From: DSBG01 sp049975365
GTDB lineage: Bacteria; Desulfobacterota; Desulfomonilia; UBA1062
DNA length: 64,000 nt
Direction: 5' to 3'
Assembly: GCA_049975365.1 (NCBI GenBank)
Contig: JBNGDS010000007.1
Location: forward strand, 4,192-68,191
Shown: one piece after another, positions 53,637 to 62,734 of the stretch
How the letters are laid out: each line of letters begins with the position of its first letter
How positions within the stretch are numbered: position 1 is the first letter of the stretch
Position numbers and translations under genes: made by a program
Notes under the pieces: model-generated
Seen by the model: the letters and a program-made list of their open reading frames with translations, nothing else
Databases searched by the model: none
What the model was told of the DNA's origin: nothing

Positions 53637-54992
53637 TTACAACATCTTCACCAGGGGCATGGTCTGTCTGAAGAGTGCCGCATAGAATCTTCTGAACAGG
53701 GAGATATCAAACAGTGACCGAATAGTCCTCAGCACTCTGAACTTCTCCGGCCTGAAGGTGCTCCGTGTTCCATCATAGTGCAGGTTCTCTATGGTGAAAT
53801 TCTTCTGGAACAGGGAGACCATGAGCTGGTAGGTGATGATGGCAATCACGTCCCACGCCCTCCTGATGTGATCCTGGGGATAGTTGATCTTTTCCCCGAG
53901 AGCCATCCTGACAATCTCGAGGGAGTGGTAGACATCCAGTGGACTTCCCAGCAGTTCCCGTGCAGCCCAGAGCAGGTAGATACACCCACCGCAGTAGGAT
54001 ACAAGTGCGTGGGCTCCTGTGTCTTCGGCTTCTCTGAATTTCTTCGCCCCCTCGGAGATGATCTCAAAAGGGATCGTTGCATTCCTCGTCCATGAGGCAC
54101 CCTTTCCAAAACCGCAGCACAGACCATTCTCCCGGTTGTGCTCCATCTCGACGAGGGTGCACCCGCAGCGTGTGAGGATTTCGCGGTGGGAGTCCCAGCA
54201 CGACTGTCCAAAGGCCTTGGAATAACAGTTGTCATGAACCGTCACTGTCATGTTCAGCGGGTGTTTCGGCACGATATCGCCGATCCTGATCTTTTCCAGC
54301 AGCCAGTCGGTGAAGTTGACGAATTTCTGGTCATGGGAAACACCCATCTCCTGGGGATGAACTGTGGTGAAGAGGTAGTGGACGGCATCCAGCATAGGAA
54401 CGATGGTCTTGACTCCCCAGGAATCCAGCTCATCTTGTGTCTGTTGGGCGATCTTTTGCACCACATCGAGATACCCACCCTGGTAGAGATATGCCCCTGC
54501 CTCCCACTGGTCGAGCCGGTCAATGGGGTGGAAGTGCTCCAGTAAGGAACTTCCTCCCACGATGAACGGAAAGAGGTGGAGATAGTTGCCAACCAGCATG
54601 ACCTCGTCGCCTATTCCGGGTTCATAGTCCATCCACTGTGAAATCCAGCTCCGTTCCTCATCCGTGAGGAAGATGTTCAGGAGCTGCCAGATATTTGGGG
54701 TACTGGTCGGGCAGACAAACGAGTACAGGGGAGGAGCACCACGGCGGGTGTACAGATCGTTCCACCTCTCCTGGATAAGGCTGTAGGGGCGGGCATCCAC
54801 CGGACAGTAGATATTGCAGGACATGCACGATGTACACATGCTCAGGACATGCTTCGACGGTTCACCGGCGATGAGCCGCCGTACCTCTGCCTGCGCCTCC
54901 TCGATGGGCAGCTCCATCACCGGGCAGAGATTCAGGCACTTCCCGCACGCATCACACAGGTCTTCCCGAAAGATCCGTCTCCTCTCAGGCAT
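53637..54992 (-). CDS. Fe-S/CCG-domain oxidoreductase of the glycyl radical operon
   Basis: 451 residues from the ATG at 54992, preceded by GGAGGTGATC, nearly the full anti-Shine-Dalgarno complement. N-terminal ferredoxin pair CDACGKCLNLCP and CTSCMSCNIYCP, then a CCG-type domain ending GLCCGFGKGASWTRN and SYCGGCIYLLW. Related to HdrD, GlpC and LutA-type electron carriers. Last gene of the two-GRE operon; it may deliver electrons to the activase or process the product. The final third (WDVIAIITYQLMVSLFQKNF...) is not part of the usual domain. Function not known. Confidence 0.8.
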   Translation of the reverse strand: MPERRRIFREDLCDACGKCLNLCPVMELPIEEAQAEVRRLIAGEPSKHVLSMCTSCMSCNIYCPVDARPYSLIQERWNDLYTRRGAPPLYSFVCPTSTPNIWQLLNIFLTDEERSWISQWMDYEPGIGDEVMLVGNYLHLFPFIVGGSSLLEHFHPIDRLDQWEAGAYLYQGGYLDVVQKIAQQTQDELDSWGVKTIVPMLDAVHYLFTTVHPQEMGVSHDQKFVNFTDWLLEKIRIGDIVPKHPLNMTVTVHDNCYSKAFGQSCWDSHREILTRCGCTLVEMEHNRENGLCCGFGKGASWTRNATIPFEIISEGAKKFREAEDTGAHALVSYCGGCIYLLWAARELLGSPLDVYHSLEIVRMALGEKINYPQDHIRRAWDVIAIITYQLMVSLFQKNFTIENLHYDGTRSTFRPEKFRVLRTIRSLFDISLFRRFYAALFRQTMPLVKML

Positions 54993-55062
54993 GATCACCT
55001 CCCTCCAGTGCACCTGAAGGCGCAGTTCGAACGGGCAGTTTCAGCATCGAACGCAAAAAGCT

Positions 55063-57432
55063 TTATGCAAGCTCGATCCTGGTGCGCCCGATGATCTCGT
55101 TTTTCACGGTCAGCGGAAGTTCGTCAAAATACGCACAGAAGCCCGCAACCCTCACCACGATTCCCGGGTATCTGCCGGGGTTGTCTCTCGCCTCTTCCAG
55201 GATTTCGGGGTCGAGGACGTTGAGCTGCATCTCCATGCCGCCCTTGGAAAAGAACCCTTTTGTAAGCGAGGTCATGACATCTCTCGCCTTTTCCTCCGTA
55301 AGGGTGGGCACGTCGAATCTCAGATTCAGGGCATACCCGTTTGGAGACAATGTGGAGTCGATCTTTGCAACTGAATTGAGCAGCGCGGTAGGGCCGAGCC
55401 TGTCTCTGCTGTTGCAGCACCCCAGACTCGCTGCGAAGGGTTCTCCCTTCTTCCTTCCGCTGGGGAGAGCCTCTGTCCTGTTTCCAAAGCCGACGTGGCA
55501 GGTGGAGGAATAGAATCCCGGAATGTATGGGCCGCCCCGGGTTGATGAATGTTGAGCCAGTGAGTCATGGTAGATCTGCACGACCTGGGCTGCGTAGGCA
55601 TCCGGCAGTTCCTGATCGTTGCCGAACTTCGGCGCCTTCAGAAGTTCTGCATGGAGCTTCGGGCTGTGGGTAAAGTTCTGCTTGAGGGCCATGATCACCT
55701 CTGCGATCGTATGTGCCTTTTTCGTGAATACCACCTCGTCCAGGGCAGCAAGGGAATCGGCAACGTCAGCAACACCTACTCCCTGGATTCCGCTTGAGTT
55801 GTAGCGCGCACCGCCGGCAGTGATATCCTTCCCCTTCTGGAGGCACCCGTCCACGAGCATAGAGGAGAACGGGGTGGGGTGAAAATCTCGGTTGCCCTGT
55901 TCGATCACCGTGAGGTCATTGATCATGCGGTTCACCATGAAGTCCACTTGGACCCTGAATGCCTGGAGCACATCGTCCATGCTGGTAAATGTCACAGGAT
56001 CAGGGGTTGCAGCCCCGAGCCTTCGCCGGGAGCAGAGTCTCCTTCCCTGGTTGAGGGCCAGGATCAGGCACAGGGGCAGGTTGAAGAGTGCGGCATCGGT
56101 GGAGCAGAAGCTCTTTCCAGGAATGGTGGGTTCCACACAGCCCACCACCCCGAAATTCCGTGCCTCGAATTCACTGTATCCGTGGGCAACCAGTGACGCG
56201 ATGGTGATCTCGTCGTTGAAAAGCCCAGGAACTGCGTTTCCCACGCACGCCACTTCCACGGCACGTTCCACATACTCTTCAGGTGAGTTTTCGTGGATTC
56301 TCGCCATGTAGTTCGGATCCCTGAGACCTGCCAGTTCCATCACATCCAGGAAGAGGTAGGTGAGCTCGTTCACCGCATCATTTCCATTCACGTCCATGCC
56401 TCCCACGGTTGCAGCCTGTGCCACAAGGTACCCTCCGTGATACTCGCTCGTCCTGCTCGAAAGCAGGAAGAGGTGCTCCGTGGTCTTTGCGGAAAAGCAT
56501 AGAAGAAGCTCCAGGGCCTTCGCTTTTGAGATCCTGCCCTCAGCGATATCCATGCTGTAATACGGGTAGAGATACTGGTCGATCCTGCCCAGCGATACCG
56601 CTGAATTCAGGCCTTCAAGGCATACAGCCATGTGTGTGAGCCAGAGCGACTGCAGGGCCTCCTGCAGAGTCTCTGCAGGCTCCATGGGCACCCGTGCGCA
56701 AATCCGTGCGATCTCCCTCAGCTCCTGAGCGCGCTCGGATTCCGGGTCCATCGATGCACACCTCTGGGCCTCGTGGGAAAGCCTGAGCGCGTAGTCGGTG
56801 AGCCCATCACAGGCGATCCGTGCCGCTTCATGGAGGTCCCCATGCATATCCCCCATGGAGTCGAGGTATCCCCTGATCCCGAGTTTGATCATCTTCTCGT
56901 AGTCCGGCAGGAAATGGCCGATCCCCCCAGCCTCGTTGATGAGGTAGGCTGTTGCAGAGAGCTGCTCCTTCACGTATCGCACGAGGTGGAGTCTGCGTCC
57001 GGCAAAAGCCCGAAAGCTCATGTTGCGCACCAGCCAGTAGGGAATCACGAGAAAGAGCAGTTTGAGCCGGTCTCTCCAGGAAATGAGAAGCGGAGTGGTC
57101 TTGCGCCTGTCCATCCACAGAAGTTCCTCGCACATGAAGACCCCGGCGAGCTCGGGCTGAATGAGGGCGGATTTTCTTTTCGTGCCAGGGTTTCCCACGA
57201 TGAGCTCGTTCTCGTAGATCTTCACTGCCTTGTTCTTCAGCACATGCCTGAGGGCCTTGGCCTTGCGGATGACCATGGGCTCTTTCGGATTGTCGTATTT
57301 TTTGAAATACTCGGTGACGAGCAGTGCCCGCTCCGGGCAGAGCCATACAGGGGAGCTCAAAAGGTTCTGTTTGATTCGTTCGAAGCGGTCCGAGCCCTTC
57401 TTTTCTTCCACTGGTGCTGCCTGTGGTCTCAT
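55063..57432 (-). CDS. Glycyl radical enzyme 2 (PFL-like, GCVEP type)
   Basis: 789-residue glycyl radical enzyme. Thiyl Cys432 and Glu434 in GVVGCVEPTIPGKSF, and glycyl Gly764 in VRVAGFCAYFDEL. The CxE pair is shared by dehydratase/lyase-type GREs (glycerol and diol dehydratase, choline TMA-lyase, decarboxylases) and is lacking in pyruvate formate-lyase, whose motif is CC. The usual Tyr after the radical Gly is Phe here, with Cys766 next but one. It is downstream of GRE1, one shared activase and an FMN-barrel protein. Substrate unknown; I would not call it pyruvate formate-lyase. Confidence 0.88.
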   Translation of the reverse strand: MRPQAAPVEEKKGSDRFERIKQNLLSSPVWLCPERALLVTEYFKKYDNPKEPMVIRKAKALRHVLKNKAVKIYENELIVGNPGTKRKSALIQPELAGVFMCEELLWMDRRKTTPLLISWRDRLKLLFLVIPYWLVRNMSFRAFAGRRLHLVRYVKEQLSATAYLINEAGGIGHFLPDYEKMIKLGIRGYLDSMGDMHGDLHEAARIACDGLTDYALRLSHEAQRCASMDPESERAQELREIARICARVPMEPAETLQEALQSLWLTHMAVCLEGLNSAVSLGRIDQYLYPYYSMDIAEGRISKAKALELLLCFSAKTTEHLFLLSSRTSEYHGGYLVAQAATVGGMDVNGNDAVNELTYLFLDVMELAGLRDPNYMARIHENSPEEYVERAVEVACVGNAVPGLFNDEITIASLVAHGYSEFEARNFGVVGCVEPTIPGKSFCSTDAALFNLPLCLILALNQGRRLCSRRRLGAATPDPVTFTSMDDVLQAFRVQVDFMVNRMINDLTVIEQGNRDFHPTPFSSMLVDGCLQKGKDITAGGARYNSSGIQGVGVADVADSLAALDEVVFTKKAHTIAEVIMALKQNFTHSPKLHAELLKAPKFGNDQELPDAYAAQVVQIYHDSLAQHSSTRGGPYIPGFYSSTCHVGFGNRTEALPSGRKKGEPFAASLGCCNSRDRLGPTALLNSVAKIDSTLSPNGYALNLRFDVPTLTEEKARDVMTSLTKGFFSKGGMEMQLNVLDPEILEEARDNPGRYPGIVVRVAGFCAYFDELPLTVKNEIIGRTRIELA

Positions 57433-57517
57433 GTCCGTCCCCTCCTTCTGCCTCTTCAGGAGCGGCTATCAGCCACGATCCTTGATCGTGCCTGAAGGTT
57501 TCCCTGCAGACAATTCA

Positions 57518-58372
57518 TCAGAAATCCACCACCGGTTTGATCTCGATCTCGGGGTAGATCTGGCCATGTACGGGTGGCATGGAGTTGTACACCCAGTCGA
57601 TGTCCACCACCCCGAGCTTCGTCATCCGGTAGGTAGTGAACCCGGCAAACACTCCCCTCACGAGCACGTCTTCCATGTCCATAGTCAGCCCGAAAACGGC
57701 TATCGGCATGCCCTTTTCCAGGACATCGAGTTCTTTGGTATATGCAAGCGGTGAAAATACGAGCCTCGTGCTGTCAGCTGCCTGGCACTGAATGAGCGGG
57801 ATGATGACCGGGAACCCCTCCACCCCGATGAATGAGAGAAACTTGAGGCTGTCGAGTCGGTTGAACAGCCCCTCGGCCCAAGGCTTCAGGATGCGGTCCC
57901 GTGCATCAGAGCTTGCTGGGGATTTCGCCAGCTTGGTGAGGAGAGACGCCAGGACGATCTTCGCCAAAGGGAGGCTTTCCCTGCCGTAGGTTTCTACAAG
58001 ATCCATGTAGTGGACGGTGTGGATGCCGAAGTATGCGTTGTACCGGAACATGGGCTTCAGGTTGTACATCTCGTAGTCTTCTCCGTGGGTCATCTCGTGT
58101 GTCCACACAGCCTTTCCTCGCCAGAGGCTGCGGGAGAGCGTCATGATGAGGAAGCCTGTCTTGGGATTTGTCTTCACGTGCTTCTTGCTCAGACCGTCGG
58201 AGAACTGACCCCAGATGAGCTGTTGGGGGGTCTTTGCCTGCAGAGCCGTGATCAGGGTGACGTGGGGGAGCCCTTCCGGGTTCACAGTGGAGATGAGCCC
58301 AACCTTTGCCTCGGGTTCGAACTCTTTCAGGTCTTGCTCATCGAATCGTGTGAATATCTTCTTTCGGTCCAT
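57518..58372 (-). CDS. Pyridoxamine 5'-phosphate oxidase-like FMN split-barrel protein
   Basis: 284 residues. The N-terminus KVGLISTVNPEGLPHVTLITALQAKTPQQLIWGQFSDGLSKKHVKTNPKTGFLIMT is a typical flavin/F420 split barrel opening; a second barrel-like half follows (FLSFIGVEGFPVIIPLIQCQAAD). It is longer than most PNPOx-family proteins (about 150-200), suggesting two barrels or an added domain. Between the activase and GRE2, co-oriented and closely spaced, so it probably serves the same pathway, for example as a flavin oxidoreductase. No true pyridoxamine oxidase motif is claimed. Confidence 0.65.
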   Translation of the reverse strand: MDRKKIFTRFDEQDLKEFEPEAKVGLISTVNPEGLPHVTLITALQAKTPQQLIWGQFSDGLSKKHVKTNPKTGFLIMTLSRSLWRGKAVWTHEMTHGEDYEMYNLKPMFRYNAYFGIHTVHYMDLVETYGRESLPLAKIVLASLLTKLAKSPASSDARDRILKPWAEGLFNRLDSLKFLSFIGVEGFPVIIPLIQCQAADSTRLVFSPLAYTKELDVLEKGMPIAVFGLTMDMEDVLVRGVFAGFTTYRMTKLGVVDIDWVYNSMPPVHGQIYPEIEIKPVVDF

Positions 58373-58389
58373 AGATCCTCCCTGTCATA

Positions 58390-59400
58390 TCATGACCGGC
58401 TTCCGCCGGGAATTACGCTCAGCCTCGGTCGTTCAGCTTTCGCGGTTCTCCTGCCTTTCCGGGTCGCGCCGCTCGTGTGCACGATTCCAACACGTTTCAC
58501 CGCATCGTGTGCCACTGTCGCGAGCAGGTGCATATCTTCTTCAGAGATGAGATCGAACGTTCTGAACTGCCAGTCTATGTCCAGGCCGTCGTACTTGCTG
58601 ATGCACAAGTTGTTGAATGCGCAGAGTTCCCACCTGTCAACGACATCCCCGAGGGAGTCATGTATGAAGGTGCCGATTTCGCGAATGTTTTCAGAAAGTG
58701 CTGTGTATTGTGGGATGATGGGCGTACGGATCCAGAGGTCTATCTTCTTCGGGTGTTCTTTCAGATACGGTCTCAGTCGAGCCAGGTTGTCCAGGATCCT
58801 ATCGTTGGTCGCCCCGGTAGAGTTTTTGTGCATGGTGTTGTCCATGAGTTTGAGGTCGTAGAGCACGAGGTCTGTAACAGGAAGCAGCATCTCGAGGGTT
58901 TCCCACGCGCACTGGCCGCAGGTGTCGAGGGCAGTGTGGATTCCCTTTCTCTTCAGCGATTTCATGACCTCCAGTGAAAAATTCGCCTGCATGGTTGGCT
59001 CACCGCCGGAGAGTGTGACCCCTCCACCTGACTTCTCGAAGTAGACCCTGTCCTTGATCAGCTCTGCAACGAGGTCATCGACCGTGCAGGTGACCCCGTA
59101 GGCCTCGAGCGCCGTTGATGGGCAGACCTCGGTGCAGGCAAGGCAGCCTGTGCATCGTTCCCGATCGATGTGGATTCCCGATGCCGTTCTCTGCAAAGCC
59201 TGCCGAGAGCACGCATCCAGGCAGCTCAGGCACCCGATGCATCGTGTTCCCACCCAATGCACCTGGGCCCTTGGAGATATGCTTTCGGGGTTGTGGCACC
59301 AGATGCAGTTCAGCGGACACCCCTTGAAGAAGACCGTGCTCCTGATGCCCGGCCCATCTTCCGTTGACATCCTCTGGATCCTGAGAATGAGGCCTTTCAT
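58390..59400 (-). CDS. Glycyl radical enzyme activating protein
   Basis: 336-residue radical SAM enzyme. The N-terminal MKGLILRIQRMSTEDGPGIRSTVFFKGCPLNCIWCHNPES carries the cluster Cys28-x3-Cys32-x2-Cys35. Two extra ferredoxin-like clusters follow (CIGCLSCLDACS and CTGCLACTEVCP, about 54-93), as in activases of dehydratase- and decarboxylase-type GREs. GGVTLSGGEPTMQ is the SAM motif. It is the only activase here for two GRE genes and sits between them. Confidence 0.93.
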   Translation of the reverse strand: MKGLILRIQRMSTEDGPGIRSTVFFKGCPLNCIWCHNPESISPRAQVHWVGTRCIGCLSCLDACSRQALQRTASGIHIDRERCTGCLACTEVCPSTALEAYGVTCTVDDLVAELIKDRVYFEKSGGGVTLSGGEPTMQANFSLEVMKSLKRKGIHTALDTCGQCAWETLEMLLPVTDLVLYDLKLMDNTMHKNSTGATNDRILDNLARLRPYLKEHPKKIDLWIRTPIIPQYTALSENIREIGTFIHDSLGDVVDRWELCAFNNLCISKYDGLDIDWQFRTFDLISEEDMHLLATVAHDAVKRVGIVHTSGATRKGRRTAKAERPRLSVIPGGSRS

Positions 59401-59413
59401 TCACTCTCCAGTC

Positions 59414-61930
59414 CTAGAGCGATTCATGGCTGATACGTGCGATCAATTCATCCTGAAGTTCCCGTCCGATGCTCGTGAAGTATGCATTGTACCCAGTGAT
59501 CCTGACCAGCAGAGAACGATAGTCTTCGGGCCGCTTCTGTGCATCTTTGAGCGTGTTTGCGTCGATCATGTTGAGCTGAAGGCAGGTGCCCCCGTTCTCC
59601 ACATACCCCCGCAGGAAGGCCTTGAACTTCTCCTTGTGTTCAGGATCTCTGAGCAGAGACGGGTTGATGGACATGGTATGGCTCGACCCGTTCGGGAGAT
59701 AATTGCAGTAGCTGCCCCAGTCTCCTTTGCCGTCCGGTGCCATGCCGCCCAAGGCCTTGCCCACGGAATTCACGTTGGCTGTTGGGCCGTTGATGTCTGC
59801 CCCGTTACTCGGACAGATGGCGTTTGAGAGGAATCTGCCTTTGGGTCTCCCATCCGGGCTTGCAGGGAGGATGAACCCGTCGCTCACCCAGTAGTTCCAG
59901 CTGAGCATGCCGGGGCGGAACTGCCTGTTCGTTGATTTCGTCTTGTACTTCCAGGTCTCCCCGCACCAGAGCTCCATGACCTTGGTTGCTATGGTATCGG
60001 CCTCGTCGTCATCACGGCCGTATTTGGGGGCTTTGAACGTGGCCTTTGCCTGGAGAACTTCGTGGCCGTCCCAGTTGTCTTTCAGTGCCCTGATGAGCTC
60101 ATCCATGGTGCATTGCCTGGTATCATAGACCAGGTGCTTGATGGCAAGCAGGCTGTCTACCGTGGTGGCGAACGTCACTGCTTCGAGGGTTGTGAAGTTC
60201 AGTTCTGCACCGCCGCGGGTGATGTCGAGACCCTTTTCCGCACATCCCTTCACCAGACAGGAGAGGTACGGTGTGGGGCAGAACCGCGCCCTGATGGACT
60301 CAGACTTCTCGTACAGGTCCACACATTTCTTGATGATGAATCGGGTCTGCTCTTCGTAGGCCTTCCAGAATTCATTCCAGGTTGCACATGACCGCGGGTC
60401 TCCTGTCTTCGGGCCTGCCTGCTTTACCTTCTCTTTCTTTCCCGTGATCGGGTCGATGAAATCGAAAAAGTCTTTCCCATCGTTTAATGCCAGTTCCACT
60501 GCCTTGAGCAGGTTGAGGTTGTTGTCCACTGTGCCGGATCGGTCGTTACCCTGCATGGTGTTTTCCAGGCAGCCGACCGGAGCGTAGTCGTGCACATTCT
60601 CTTGGTTGATGAGGTGTGTCACGCCCGCCGTTCTCGCCTCAACCATCATGCCGGCCATGGACCGTTCGTCGAAGTTGATAAGGAAGGGTGATCCCTGGCT
60701 TGATGCAATCATGTCCACCACCTTGTCCAGCAACTCATCGGGGGTGTTCCGGTGGAGCCGCACGTTGGGTTTGGGCTCCAGGATGGGGGTCAGTTCGTCG
60801 ATCACCTCCAGCATGGCATATGTCAGGTCGTTGCTCAGATCCGCACCGTCTTTCCCCATGCCCGAAAGCGTGAGGAGCTGGCCATATCCAGCAGTGATGC
60901 CCTGGTTACCGATCCTGATCATGGCGTCATACGCGGTATTTGCATGGATCCAGAAGCACTTCAGGATCTCCTTTCCGAATTCGCGATCCATGCCCTCTGA
61001 AATGGACCGCTGCCAGTAGGGTAACAGATACTGGTCGATCCTGCCGAACGACACCCCGGGACCCGGGTAGTTCTCATCGCTCATGATGAGCATGTGGGTG
61101 ATCCACAGCGCCTGCACCGCTTCCCAGAAGGTCTGCGCCGGCTCCCAGGGCACGCGCTTCAGGTTGTCGGCCATCTGCCCCAGCTCGATCTTCCGTGCAG
61201 GGTCGTCCTCGTCCTGTGCGAGCTTCTCGCAGAGGAGTGCATATTTCCCGGCAAGGTCTCTCGCGATGGTAGCAGCGGTCATCATTGCCTTCAGCTGTGC
61301 TCCTTTGGACCCTATTTTTTCTTGATGGTTGAGGGCATCATAGTGATTTTTGATGTCCTCATGGATACCCCTCCAGCCGATCTTCAGGGCTCTTTCGTAG
61401 CCTGGAATGAGATGGCCAGAGGTCGCACCTGAGTTTCCATATCCGTGGTCATGAAACCACTTCATGGAAGCTCGTGCCCCATTCTTTCCATAGATGAGCG
61501 CATCTCTCTGCTTGGCCTCTTCCTTGGTCCAGCACATGGACGTCTGCACGTTGAATCGCGCCCCTGCAATCAGGTCTCCTGGCAGGAGCTCCTGGGGGAC
61601 ATAGTTCACCATAACCTCTTTGATGAACCATGCCCTCCGCTCGGGCAGACTCCACGTCCAGAAGTTCGGATGGAGCTTCACGGGCCTGGCTGCCTGGTGG
61701 GTAGATGACCTGAATGTCTGGAGAAAGGCATATGTTTCAGGCACGATGTAGAAAGTCATTTCGTCAAACAGCACATCCCAGGGTGTGCCCGTGGTCCAGG
61801 CTGTGAACTCGTTGTTCCATGCCCGCTTTGTTCCCTGGAAATAGTAATCCCGAAGCCTGGTGATCCGCTCTGAGAGATTCTTTGGTTCCTTGATCTTCCT
61901 GCCAGTCTGGAGCGCCTCTGCTGTGCTCAT
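59414..61930 (-). CDS. Glycyl radical enzyme 1 (PFL-like, GCLEN type)
   Basis: 838-residue glycyl radical enzyme. Thiyl Cys454 and Glu456 in APVGCLENTMQGNDRSGT; glycyl Gly813 in VRITGYNAYFTS. The CxE pair again points to a dehydratase, decarboxylase or C-S/C-N lyase rather than a pyruvate formate-lyase. It is longer than GRE2 and clearly not a recent duplicate (different active-site flanks). It shows no BssB/BssC-like small subunits nearby, against a benzylsuccinate-type fumarate-adding enzyme. First structural gene of the GntR-controlled operon; substrate unknown. Confidence 0.9.
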   Translation of the reverse strand: MSTAEALQTGRKIKEPKNLSERITRLRDYYFQGTKRAWNNEFTAWTTGTPWDVLFDEMTFYIVPETYAFLQTFRSSTHQAARPVKLHPNFWTWSLPERRAWFIKEVMVNYVPQELLPGDLIAGARFNVQTSMCWTKEEAKQRDALIYGKNGARASMKWFHDHGYGNSGATSGHLIPGYERALKIGWRGIHEDIKNHYDALNHQEKIGSKGAQLKAMMTAATIARDLAGKYALLCEKLAQDEDDPARKIELGQMADNLKRVPWEPAQTFWEAVQALWITHMLIMSDENYPGPGVSFGRIDQYLLPYWQRSISEGMDREFGKEILKCFWIHANTAYDAMIRIGNQGITAGYGQLLTLSGMGKDGADLSNDLTYAMLEVIDELTPILEPKPNVRLHRNTPDELLDKVVDMIASSQGSPFLINFDERSMAGMMVEARTAGVTHLINQENVHDYAPVGCLENTMQGNDRSGTVDNNLNLLKAVELALNDGKDFFDFIDPITGKKEKVKQAGPKTGDPRSCATWNEFWKAYEEQTRFIIKKCVDLYEKSESIRARFCPTPYLSCLVKGCAEKGLDITRGGAELNFTTLEAVTFATTVDSLLAIKHLVYDTRQCTMDELIRALKDNWDGHEVLQAKATFKAPKYGRDDDEADTIATKVMELWCGETWKYKTKSTNRQFRPGMLSWNYWVSDGFILPASPDGRPKGRFLSNAICPSNGADINGPTANVNSVGKALGGMAPDGKGDWGSYCNYLPNGSSHTMSINPSLLRDPEHKEKFKAFLRGYVENGGTCLQLNMIDANTLKDAQKRPEDYRSLLVRITGYNAYFTSIGRELQDELIARISHESL

Positions 61931-61933
61931 AGC

Positions 61934-62668
61934 TTACCTCCTCTGCTCGCGGGAGAGAATATCTTTCAGGTGCTGTTCGCCGTGCTTGAGCGTTTCCTTC
62001 ATGACCGCGAGTGCTTTTTCTGCATCCTTGGTTTGTATGGCCTGGATCAGCCGGGCGTGAAATCTGATCGTTGCCGGCACCACATCAGGATCCGAAAAGA
62101 AGAGGGAGGTGAAGTTCATGTAGACCGGTTTGAATGAGTTTATGAGGAGCGGGTAGACGAGGTTGCCCGATGCCATGCCGATGGCGTGGTGAAACTCGAA
62201 GTCGAGCCTCGTGATCTTTTCATTGTCGAGGGGATCAGATGCCTCTTCCTGCTTCACAATCTCCCGGAAGATTTTCATGTGCCTCTCTGTCCTGTTGATG
62301 GCAGCAAGCCGTGCGGTTTCAGTTTCAATGAGAGTTCTGATCTCCAGAAGACTGTCCAGGAGCTTGGGGTCGAGACTGCCCTGTTGATAGTTGATCAGGG
62401 ATTCCAGTATAGCCAAGGACCCTTCGTTCCGGTAGTCATTCACCACCGTGCCGACCCTCGGTTTCATGGTCACGAGCCCCTTTGCAGCAAGGTCCACGAG
62501 CCCTTCGTGCACAACGGGCCTGCTCACGCCGAGCTGAAGTGCGAGTTCGCGCTCAGACGGCAGTTTCTGGCCAATGGCAATCTTTCCAGCAAGTATCAGA
62601 TCTTCGAACCGCGAGATGAACACCTCGACAAGGCTGTCTGACTTGAGTGGTTTCAGGATGTCCTTCAT
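61934..62668 (-). CDS. GntR-family regulator of the glycyl radical operon
   Basis: 244 residues starting at the ATG at 62668 with GGAGG upstream; a longer frame to 62911 lacks support and would remove the promoter. Winged helix: FISRFEDLILAGKIAIGQKLPSERELALQLGVSRPVVHEGLVDLAAKGLV. FCD-type ligand domain follows (ESLINYQQG...LEFEFHHAIGMASGN-like FEFHHAIGMASGNLVYPLL, with metal-binding-type His). It is 3 bases before the GRE1 gene, so it is the first gene of the operon and probably autoregulated. Confidence 0.88.
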   Translation of the reverse strand: MKDILKPLKSDSLVEVFISRFEDLILAGKIAIGQKLPSERELALQLGVSRPVVHEGLVDLAAKGLVTMKPRVGTVVNDYRNEGSLAILESLINYQQGSLDPKLLDSLLEIRTLIETETARLAAINRTERHMKIFREIVKQEEASDPLDNEKITRLDFEFHHAIGMASGNLVYPLLINSFKPVYMNFTSLFFSDPDVVPATIRFHARLIQAIQTKDAEKALAVMKETLKHGEQHLKDILSREQRR

Positions 62669-62688
62669 GCATCCTCCAAACTGGCTGG

Positions 62689-62699
62689 TGGTATGACCA
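62689..62699. promoter_or_regulatory. FadR-type operator before the glycyl radical operon
   Basis: TGGTATGACCA is a perfect match to the TGGTNNNACCA half-site pair of FadR-subfamily GntR proteins. It lies 7 bases downstream of the -10 of the operon promoter and 21 bases before the regulator's start codon, as expected for autorepression. Confidence 0.65.
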
Positions 62700-62705
62700 G
62701 CTGGC

Positions 62706-62734
62706 AATATACGCCCTTTTCTCCACCAGTGCAA
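62706..62734 (-). promoter_or_regulatory. Promoter of the GntR-glycyl radical operon
   Basis: On the minus strand, TTGCAC (forward 62729-62734), an exact 17-bp spacer and TATATT (forward 62706-62711). The -10 matches five of six consensus bases. Confidence 0.5.

Noticed and set aside
55063..57432. Pyruvate formate-lyase
   Set aside because: The double-Cys active site of true PFL is absent (GCVEP instead) and no formate transporter gene is present.
55063..61930. Benzylsuccinate or alkylsuccinate synthase
   Set aside because: Both GREs have a Cys-x-Glu active site and no BssB/BssC-type small subunits are encoded, so a fumarate-adding enzyme is unlikely.
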